DNA of 64,000 bases from JAAELZ01 sp965209105 (lineage in GTDB: Bacteria; Pseudomonadota; Gammaproteobacteria; Arenicellales; Poriferihabitantaceae). The notes under the pieces were generated by a model. The model was not told the DNA's origin and did no database searches. It worked only from the letters and a program-made list of their open reading frames with translations. Shown here in pieces: positions 1-5,143 of the stretch (within the stretch, counting starts at the first letter, position 1; every line of letters begins with the position of its first letter). The DNA lies in assembly GCA_965209105.1 (NCBI GenBank), contig CBDBQB010000033.1, positions 62,001 through 126,000 on the forward strand, written 5' to 3'. Both the position numbers and the translations under genes were made by a program.

Positions 1-627
1 AAGCAGCGTAATGAATATCGTTATCATCGCCGCGATACTCAACAATCGAAAATTGCGCTTAGGTGCAATCACAGACTGCCCGTCTCGAACAAAATAGGCT
101 GACGCCATCCAGAAAATAGCGCCATACAGTGCCAGCGCAAGCGATAGATGAGCCACCAATCGATACTGACTGACATGAGGATCATTCACTAAGCCGCTTT
201 GAACCATATACCAGCCCAGCAAGCCTTGCGCACCACCCAGCAAAAATAATCCGAATAGTTTAAGTTTTAAAAGTCTAGAAAGCGGGTATCGAATAAAGAA
301 ATACAGCATAGGTAAGAAGAACAGTACGCCAATCAACCTACCTAATATTCGATGCAGATATTCAAACCAATAAATCGATTTGAAGCCCTGTAGATCCATT
401 TCGCTGTTGACCCTTAAATATTCTGGCGACGCCTGATATAACTCAAAAACTGCCATCCATTGCTGAGTATTTAGGGGAGGCAATATGCCCGTAATAGGTG
501 CCCACTCAACCATCGATAAGCCAGAACCTGTTAATCGCGTCACTCCACCAAGAACGATCATAGCAAAAATGACCGCGCAAACCAGCAGCAGCCAGATCGA
601 TATATTTCGATACTGGGTATCCGTCAT
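1..627 (-). CDS. ctaA: Heme A synthase, COX15/CtaA family (5' part only)
   Basis: Inner-membrane enzyme that converts heme O to heme A for aa3-type cytochrome c oxidase. The first 209 residues are visible; the C-terminal half lies outside the window. A membrane segment (about 11-29) runs into the family signature GGVTRLTGSG (27-36), followed by SMVEW and an ITGILPP stretch. EYLHRILGR (89-97) carries a conserved heme-ligand histidine (H92). More hydrophobic segments follow. The start was chosen because family similarity begins directly after it. Heme O synthase and the oxidase subunits lie about 42 kb away in this window, so heme A biogenesis is split between two loci. The family call is firm. 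Confidence 0.93.
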   Translation of the reverse strand, partial: MTDTQYRNISIWLLLVCAVIFAMIVLGGVTRLTGSGLSMVEWAPITGILPPLNTQQWMAVFELYQASPEYLRVNSEMDLQGFKSIYWFEYLHRILGRLIGVLFFLPMLYFFIRYPLSRLLKLKLFGLFLLGGAQGLLGWYMVQSGLVNDPHVSQYRLVAHLSLALALYGAIFWMASAYFVRDGQSVIAPKRNFRLLSIAAMITIFITLL

Positions 628-667
628 GGAAGCTTCTACGTTGGGTAAGTCAGTAACGAATAAAAGA

Positions 668-1000
668 TTAGTCTTCGAACAAGTAATATGTTTCGTTCAA
701 AAACGCCGTAATATCGTCGAGCTGATCTTGGTTTAATTCCCCATTTTGCGTGTTGGTATTACAGATATCAACACGTTGCATAAGGCCTTCTATCGTCTTA
801 ACGCCACGATTGGGCCGGGTATATATCTCGCTACCATCACCACCGAACATACCTACATGGCATCCTGAGCAGCGAGCGGTCACCACGTCCCCACCCTTTT
901 CAGCATCCCCCAGCAAAACTGCTAAGGCTAAGGCGGTCGGTGCCGCGCATAGACCTAAAACAAGCCCTACAATGGTCAAGAAATTTCGATTACATTTCAT
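668..1000 (-). CDS. Small secreted c-type cytochrome
   Basis: A 110-residue periplasmic monoheme cytochrome c, presumably an electron carrier. A signal peptide (about 1-27, hydrophobic core VGLVLGLCAA) precedes the heme-attachment motif CSGCH (C44, C47, H48). The remainder, with YTRPNR, a 'VDICNTN' segment and a C-terminal AFLNETYYLF, matches a small proteobacterial cytochrome family with the pattern RV..C.TN...DI..YLN..YY.F, recognised from memory. It lies 40 bp upstream of the heme A synthase gene on the same strand, so the two are probably co-transcribed. The electron partner is unknown. Confidence 0.85.
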   Translation of the reverse strand: MKCNRNFLTIVGLVLGLCAAPTALALAVLLGDAEKGGDVVTARCSGCHVGMFGGDGSEIYTRPNRGVKTIEGLMQRVDICNTNTQNGELNQDQLDDITAFLNETYYLFED

Positions 1001-1162
1001 TTTATATCTCCTAAAACGGTTATTATCTCAAATTGGGACTTCAGCATAACGTAGCGAGCGCAGAAAAGACCAGACAAGAATAAGCAAAAAAACGCAGTTT
1101 ACACCTATCTTTCACTTCGTGACCCCGCCTTTTGAACGAGTTTTCAGAACCCGACCGAAAAA

Positions 1163-1342
1163 TGAGGAATACTTATATTTGCGCACAATCATCCAAGTGG
1201 AGTGTGTGAGCCAAGCAGTTCTGATAAAGCGATTACGAAAAAGCTTCGAGAGGTGTTGTCTCTATTTGAGATTCGCGTTCTTGACCATCTTATTGTCAGT
1301 GGCGAGGAGATTACCTCAATGGAAGAAAAGGGCTTGCTCTAA
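1163..1342 (+). pseudogene. radC: C-terminal fragment of RadC (JAMM/MPN domain protein)
   Basis: One frame, opening just after an in-frame TGA, reads LIFAHNHPSGV, then CEPSSSDKAITKKL, and ends IRVLDHLIVSG...MEEKGLL before a stop. This is the C-terminal end of RadC, with the HxHP(x)nSxxD metal-binding pattern and the usual VLDHL segment. Only about 56 residues remain: the N-terminal helix-hairpin-helix part and most of the domain are missing, and no start codon serves the frame. RadC-like genes often ride on mobile elements, so this is a plausible scar at the edge of the accessory region. Function is presumed lost. Confidence 0.75.
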
Positions 1343-1354
1343 GTGCAACCATCA

Positions 1355-1380
1355 AGGCTACCGTCAACGTACGGTAGCCT
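1355..1380 (+). terminator. Hairpin terminator after the radC remnant
   Basis: A perfect 10-bp inverted repeat, AGGCTACCGT / ACGGTAGCCT, with a 6-base loop, followed on the + strand by TTAATATTTT. It sits 12 bp past the radC-remnant stop and also just beyond the 3' end of the leftward coiled-coil gene. The T-rich tail is on the + side, so it fits best as the old radC terminator. It may act in both directions. Confidence 0.6.
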
Positions 1381-1400
1381 TTAATATTTTCCTTTATAAG

Positions 1401-2180
1401 CTACTGTATTTCTTCTAAATTGCTATTTAGTTTTGCAACTCGGTTAGCAATTTTTGCTGCGCGGAGTTGATTATTCGCCAGCTGTTTTCCAATTCGGGAA
1501 ACTTTAGTAGCATTAGTAGTGCTTGCACGCTTTGCGGTTAACGCTTCAATTTTCTCGGCTATCTTAGCTTGCTTACCAATCATCTTAGTTAGTTTTGATT
1601 CCAGCTTCGCTTTGTAAGCTTCGATTTGGTCAACTATCGCCTGCTCGTCCGCGACGATCTTTGCATTAAGTGAGGCGATTTTCTCATCTAACTTTATTAT
1701 TTTGGATTGCTTTTTACCTAGGTCTTCAGATTTACTTATTAGTGTGGCTTGGATTGCTGCAAGCTCAGTTGGGTCTGTTTCAGCACCAAGTGCAACCTCG
1801 AGATCATCTATTTCTTCTTGCAAAAGACCAGTATCGGAAACTACGGTTAGGCGCTCACTTAGTTTCTCTAGCTTTTTCTGACGTTTAGAAATTTTAGAAG
1901 CCATCTTTTCATGGCGCTTTGATTGATGCTCAGCATCTTCTTGATCGATCTCACTATCTTTCATCTGTTCTTCTAGTTCAACATAGCTTTGAAGGACGGG
2001 TCGATCTTCTGATATGAGTGCCTTGGTTCGCTCTTCCTCGGTCAAAGGTGGTTCAATTGAAAAGGGTGTTGAAGTGGCGGTTAACATATCCGTGCGTAAT
2101 TCATCTTGAGCGTAGATATTTTGTGTAGCCAGTAATGTAAAAATTGCGGTAATCAGTGCGGTTTGTTTTTTCATATCCAT
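1401..2180 (-). CDS. Secreted coiled-coil protein of unknown function
   Basis: A 259-residue protein I cannot assign to a named family. A signal peptide (about 1-24, ending NIYA-QDE) indicates export. Nearly everything after residue 65 is charged, Lys/Glu/Ala-rich heptad-like sequence with no cysteine, predicting one long helical coiled coil (for example KRQKKLEKLSERL and LDEKIASLNAKI). It starts directly after the stop of the upstream anchored helical protein, so the two are almost certainly one transcript. Its position downstream of the toxin and orphan-tip region suggests an envelope structural role, but nothing in the sequence proves this. Confidence 0.7.
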   Translation of the reverse strand: MDMKKQTALITAIFTLLATQNIYAQDELRTDMLTATSTPFSIEPPLTEEERTKALISEDRPVLQSYVELEEQMKDSEIDQEDAEHQSKRHEKMASKISKRQKKLEKLSERLTVVSDTGLLQEEIDDLEVALGAETDPTELAAIQATLISKSEDLGKKQSKIIKLDEKIASLNAKIVADEQAIVDQIEAYKAKLESKLTKMIGKQAKIAEKIEALTAKRASTTNATKVSRIGKQLANNQLRAAKIANRVAKLNSNLEEIQ

Positions 2181-2630
2181 TTATCGGTTCATTGCGTTGT
2201 CTATTTCTGTTTGGGTAAGTCCCGTTTCAGCGGTGAACTTCTCCATAACGGGTTTGGGTAGCGAGTCCCCAGCATCTGCTGAGAGCTGAGCCTGAATGCG
2301 CGTTCGATTCACTGAGCTACTTGGAACTTCTAGTGGTGTGATGATGGGTAGATCAGGTACTTTTTGTGGTGCACGGGCTGATTCTAAATATGCTTGCATC
2401 TGAATATCTCGCTTTTCCTGTCGCACTCGCATAGTAGCTATCTTATCTTTGAGATCGGTAATTTCTTGCTTGTGCCTTTGCTTGTTTTCAGCATGATTTG
2501 ATAATGCTTCTCCATCTAGAATGGGGTTCGTTTTTGCCACCTTAGAAGGTTGATGTACATAGGCGAAATAAGCTCCACCTGCCAAAAGAATGGCAAGGGG
2601 AAAAGCAACGATATATAGCTTAATCTTCAT
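2181..2630 (-). CDS. Membrane-anchored periplasmic helical protein, unknown
   Basis: A 149-residue protein of unknown family. An N-terminal signal anchor (about 3-24, LYIVAFPLAILLAGG) is followed by a predicted periplasmic part: a coiled-coil stretch (HAENKQRHKQEITDLKDKIA, about 46-65), a Pro-rich linker and a C-terminal region with TAETGLTQTEIDNAMNR. The start codon lies immediately after the repeat array: the 12 bp before the ATG (GATATCTCAAA) also occur as spacers inside the array, so the array seems to have grown from this gene's leader. It is translationally adjacent to the downstream coiled-coil gene. The two may form a coiled-coil pair (inference). Confidence 0.65.
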   Translation of the reverse strand: MKIKLYIVAFPLAILLAGGAYFAYVHQPSKVAKTNPILDGEALSNHAENKQRHKQEITDLKDKIATMRVRQEKRDIQMQAYLESARAPQKVPDLPIITPLEVPSSSVNRTRIQAQLSADAGDSLPKPVMEKFTAETGLTQTEIDNAMNR

Positions 2631-2640
2631 TTTGAGATAT

Positions 2641-2747
2641 CAAGTTGGCTGACCCCTCGATTTTCTTTTGAGATATCAAGTTGGCTGACCCCTCGATTTT
2701 CAAGTTGGCTGACCCCTCGATTTTCAAGTTGGCTGACCCCTCGATTT
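2641..2747. repeat. 24-bp tandem repeat array (4 copies)
   Basis: Four near-perfect copies of a 24-bp unit that begins CAAGTTGGCTGACCCCTCGA and ends TTTT. Copies 1 and 2 are separated by a TTTGAGATAT-type spacer; copies 2, 3 and 4 abut directly. A fifth perfect copy lies 1.3 kb to the right, and a shortened core (CCCCTCGATTT) occurs at the edge of the orphan toxin tip. The unit stays open in several reading frames and forms the 3' end of the small membrane-protein gene to its right. Confidence 0.9.
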
Positions 2748-3005
2748 CCCTGCGCGATTCCCTGCGCGATTCCCTGCGCGATTCCCTGCGCGATTTCTTC
2801 CTCGATTTCTATTCGTCCTTGAGCTTTTTGAATACATAGCGAGCGTGAATAAAAAACCAAGGGTTACTGTTATCCAGCCAATGACAGCTAAAATATAACC
2901 AAAATCATATGTGCCTTGCTGATGCAAGAACACACCCAAAAAACCGACACAACAGCCAGCCAGTGCTATTTTAAAACCTTTGCGATTTCCTCGATTTCTT
3001 TTCAT
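2724..3005 (-). CDS. Small membrane protein with repeat-extended C-terminus
   Basis: A 93-residue protein with two predicted membrane segments (about 11-28 and 38-58) and a basic N-terminus (MKRNRGNRKG). After the second segment comes an Arg/Asn-rich tail encoded by the 12-bp and 24-bp repeats, ending GKSRGQPT. The natural C-terminus was probably near YSKSSR, and the rest is repeat read-through. The start was moved five codons inward to the Met that overlaps the upstream gene's stop by 4 bp (translational coupling). Family unknown. Its position among orphan tip fragments makes a toxin-immunity role possible but unproven. Confidence 0.5.
   Translation of the reverse strand: MKRNRGNRKGFKIALAGCCVGFLGVFLHQQGTYDFGYILAVIGWITVTLGFLFTLAMYSKSSRTNRNRGRNRAGNRAGNRAGNRAGKSRGQPT
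2748..2795. repeat. 12-bp tandem repeat array (4 copies)
   Basis: Four perfect head-to-tail copies of CCCTGCGCGATT directly abutting the 24-bp array. Because the unit is a multiple of three it stays in frame, adding a four-fold Asn-Arg-Ala-Gly repeat to the C-terminus of the leftward membrane protein that overlaps it. It looks like recent slippage expansion. Confidence 0.9.
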
Positions 3006-3292
3006 AAAAACCCTTTCCACGCTAATACTATAAAAAAAGCTATCATAGACAATAGTACATTGACTTGAATCATTTTTCTAATTTTCACTCTGTATATAAA
3101 CTTCACCCCTTTTTTGGTTTTCTCTCGTGCTTTCATATCGAGGTAACCCGGTGTACCTGAAAAAAAGAGCGAAGATTTAATACCTTGTCGTCTTAAAAAG
3201 AAATGGAAAAATATATTCTCAAATATAAATACAAAACCAGAGAGAAGGAACCATATTCCAATAGCGGAAAGAATTAGTTGGTTATAGTCCAT
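3002..3292 (-). CDS. Small membrane protein, possible immunity protein
   Basis: A 96-residue protein with hydrophobic segments at about 4-28 (ILSAIGIWFLLSGFVF) and 74-92 (VNVLLSMIAFFIVLAW) flanking a basic central part (LDMKAREKTKKGVKF). I placed the start at an internal Met, because upstream in-frame residues lie inside the preceding reading frame and read as junk. The ATG overlaps the 3' end of the Gly-rich fragment gene by 11 bp. Small membrane proteins directly after toxin tips are typical immunity candidates; that is context only, and no family is recognised. Confidence 0.5.
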   Translation of the reverse strand: MDYNQLILSAIGIWFLLSGFVFIFENIFFHFFLRRQGIKSSLFFSGTPGYLDMKAREKTKKGVKFIYRVKIRKMIQVNVLLSMIAFFIVLAWKGFL

Positions 3293-3545
3293 CGTGACCA
3301 AATACCGGTGGTAAAAATGTTGTAGTTGAGGTGCTAACAGCCGCAGGAACTCCCGCAGATACACCTAGAGTCGTGCCTTCCCATAAACGATCAGGACTTG
3401 AAAAAGTTCCTCCTGAAACAATGCCTAGCCCTAAATCTGTGTTATTGAAATCTCCTTGCCATGCGCCGCTCCCATCGCCCCAATTTACCTGAGCAGACCC
3501 GCCTAAGCTAAAGCCTGTGGAGTTTTCAGTGCTTTTATCTCGCAT
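3282..3545 (-). CDS. Gly/Ser-rich hypothetical, possibly a displaced toxin-tip fragment
   Basis: An 87-residue product rich in Gly, Ser and Thr (FSLGGSAQVNWGDGSGAWQG and GLGIVSGGTF) with no signal peptide or recognised domain. It starts 5 bp after the lipoprotein gene's stop and overlaps the small membrane-protein gene by 11 bp. Gly-rich ends like this occur at the C-termini of Rhs-type proteins, so it may be the tail of a former tip whose N-terminal part has been replaced. It could equally be a free-standing small gene. Low confidence. Confidence 0.35.
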   Translation of the reverse strand: MRDKSTENSTGFSLGGSAQVNWGDGSGAWQGDFNNTDLGLGIVSGGTFSSPDRLWEGTTLGVSAGVPAAVSTSTTTFLPPVFGHDGL

Positions 3546-3550
3546 AATAG

Positions 3551-3958
3551 CTAGTATTTCCGTATTTCTCTAATCCCAATCTCATCCACTTCTTGGGGCT
3601 TAAGTGATCGTAAGCTATATATATATATATTTTCATGAGACTCTATAAATCGCTCTATATAGTATTTTGCCCATTTCAATTTTTCAGGGCATGTCTCATA
3701 GAAATAAAAATAGAACCCATCATCAGATATCTTTGTCATTCCCGGCAAGTACTTGATACGCCTATTATTGCTGATGTTATCCTTTATCATAAAGGAAGCA
3801 ATCCAATCAGCACCAATCGTTCCAAACCCTCCGCCTGATTTAGGGCTATCTACAGAAATAATACACTTCTTGTAATCATAGTTGTATTCTTCAGTGACAG
3901 TTCCACAGCTTGCTACAAACAAGACCAATAAAACCACGATACTTAAAATGCTCTTCAT
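3551..3958 (-). CDS. Predicted lipoprotein, possible immunity protein
   Basis: A 135-residue protein with a lipoprotein signal: basic MKS, hydrophobic ILSIVVLLVLFVA, then a lipobox cysteine at C18 (VASCGT). The mature part is small, mixed alpha/beta in appearance, with two more cysteines (C33, C84). A run of eight TA dinucleotides lies inside the coding sequence (encoding IYIY), a potential slippage site. It lies among the toxin-tip remnants. Periplasmic lipoproteins are a known immunity format for secreted toxins, but no named family is recognised. Confidence 0.55.
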   Translation of the reverse strand: MKSILSIVVLLVLFVASCGTVTEEYNYDYKKCIISVDSPKSGGGFGTIGADWIASFMIKDNISNNRRIKYLPGMTKISDDGFYFYFYETCPEKLKWAKYYIERFIESHENIYIYSLRSLKPQEVDEIGIREIRKY

Positions 3959-3991
3959 TTGAGATAACTTCTTATCATTAGTGCCTAGTCT

Positions 3992-4069
3992 TCAAGTTGG
4001 CTGACCCCTCGATTTTCCCAAAACACCCGTCACAAAGCCGTCTCCAAAATTTCCACCACTCAATCTCAT
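3992..4069 (-). pseudogene. Relic of Rhs pre-tip motif (SGGNF-DGFVTG)
   Basis: A 25-codon frame reads RLSGGNFGDGFVTGV and then GKSRGQPT before a stop. The first part clearly matches the conserved motif just before the variable tip of the large Rhs-type protein to the right (VGGSFEDGFVTGVFSRAF, with a second copy SGGNFRTGFVAAGF). It is therefore the join segment of a lost toxin tip. The last part is encoded by the fifth copy of the 24-bp repeat. Its ATG overlaps the stop of the frameshifted secreted gene (ATGA). Not expected to be functional. Confidence 0.6.
3993..4016. repeat. Isolated copy of the 24-bp repeat
   Basis: Identical to the unit of the array 1.3 kb to the left (same 24 bases, same orientation). 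It sits exactly at the 3' end of the pre-tip relic and supplies its final codons and stop. Confidence 0.9.
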
Positions 4070-4397
4070 TGGTAGCGCATCATTCTGATCACTTTCTTGC
4101 TGTCCACATTGTAAAACACATCAACTACATTTCCTCCACCTAACACGCCATTCTCTTTCATATTATTAGTTATATCGGTATTTTCTGCTTTGATTAATCA
4201 AAACCCAATCCACTCCCAGGGCTGCTATACCTAAGCTCTATATTTCCCCCGTCGTAACTCCACCCTAGTTCATCTTTTAGGTATTGCATGATACGATTTG
4301 TCTCTTCACAGCTTAGAACTGTATTGTTTGCTATTGATAGCGAAGAAATAAAAAACAGTCCCGTAAGAATAATTTTTTTCAACATTATTAATACCAT
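4066..4397 (-). pseudogene. Small secreted protein with single-base frameshift, partner of the JAMM tip
   Basis: The first 67 codons encode a signal peptide (LKKIILTGLFFISSLSIANN) and a mature start ending PGSGLGFD before a TAA. In the -1 frame the sequence continues at once with LIKAENTDITNNMKENG, then VLGGGNVVDVFYN and KKVIRMMRYQ to a natural stop. Restoring one T in GATTAATC joins the two into a protein of about 110 residues. The start overlaps the end of the JAMM-tip gene by 10 bp, the tight coupling expected of a toxin/immunity or effector/partner pair. No family recognised. The frameshift could be real decay or a base-calling error. Confidence 0.6.
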
Positions 4398-4615
4398 CTA
4401 ATTCCGTTGCTATCGATCGTTACAGATGGGCCTATTTGAATATTAATATCGGCAGGACTCGGCTGCGGGTAATAGCCAGCATCAGATGGATGAGTGTGAA
4501 ACGAGCCTACTTCTCCTCCAGTGCGTGAGGTAGGATAAATCTGAGCCACGCTACTGGGAGACCACATACTGGCTCCCGTCGTTATACTCGATCTCCCCCC
4601 CCTCGATTTGCCAAA
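4388..4615 (-). pseudogene. Orphan toxin-tip fragment with JAMM/MPN metal-binding motif
   Basis: The frame opens after a TGA and runs 75 residues. It contains GEVGSFHTHPSD and then YYPQPSPAD: an HxHP...SxxD pattern (H40, H42, S53, D56) typical of JAMM/JAB domains found as C-terminal tips of Rhs-type toxins (DUF4329-like). The N-terminal part is missing, and the only internal Met is residue 17, so this is a displaced tip without its delivery shell. The frame begins GKSRGG on the same AAATCGAGGGG sequence as the repeat arrays. It includes an eight-base G run, another slippage-prone site. Function is presumed lost unless re-fused to the upstream shell. Confidence 0.6.
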
Positions 4616-4633
4616 TCATACACAAGAGCACGA

Positions 4634-5143
4634 TCATTCTATTTGGCCTCGTATTAACCACAGGAACCAAATCACCAACACAGTAAAAGCTATTAACACG
4701 CTTTCGAGTAGAGACATCAATCCGGCAACCGTCAACAACGCCGGAAAGGTTAGCACTAACAAAGCTTGCTTCTTAGGTTTTTGCTTGAAGTAAAAATAAA
4801 AAGCCAGCCCCCACAAAATCATGATTCCAGGAGCCAAAAAATCGCTTTTCTTACGCCAAGCCTTTAATGCACTTGTGGCAGACCATTTGTCATGATTTTT
4901 TTTCTCTTCCTCGAACCAGCGATTATTCTTTTCAATTAGACTTTCGTAATATTGATATTCTTTGGGTTTCATCCCACTTTCAGCTTTGCTGCGCAACAGA
5001 TCAAGCTCTTCTCTATAAGGGGAATAAATTCTATCTTTATCACGTATTTCAATTTCTAGTGGTGAATACAAAACAATGCATAAGCTAAGCAAAGATAATG
5101 TAAAAGATAAAAGTAGTGCTTGTCTTACCATGCTATTGAACAT
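4634..5143 (-). CDS. Membrane protein in the immunity position of the Rhs-type toxin
   Basis: A 169-residue protein with predicted membrane segments at about 7-26 (ALLLSFTLSLLSLCIVLY), 101-117 and 125-165, plus a charged loop (about 30-90) rich in Glu, Lys and Tyr. The start was placed at the Met preceded by a strong AGGAGG site 5 bp upstream. This start overlaps the last 19 bp of the giant toxin gene in another frame. Close coupling behind a polymorphic toxin and membrane topology make it the best candidate immunity protein for the current tip. That is inference from context; the sequence matches no family I recognise. Confidence 0.6.
   Translation of the reverse strand: MFNSMVRQALLLSFTLSLLSLCIVLYSPLEIEIRDKDRIYSPYREELDLLRSKAESGMKPKEYQYYESLIEKNNRWFEEEKKNHDKWSATSALKAWRKKSDFLAPGIMILWGLAFYFYFKQKPKKQALLVLTFPALLTVAGLMSLLESVLIAFTVLVIWFLWLIRGQIE

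Noticed and set aside
2641..2747. 24-bp array considered as a CRISPR
   Set aside because: Units abut or share the same spacer, there are no unique spacers and no cas genes.
2627..2860. Leftward 77-codon frame made largely of IAQG and NRGVSQL repeats
   Set aside because: It is the tandem arrays read in another frame, overlapping a better membrane-protein frame; the leading part has no protein-like signal.
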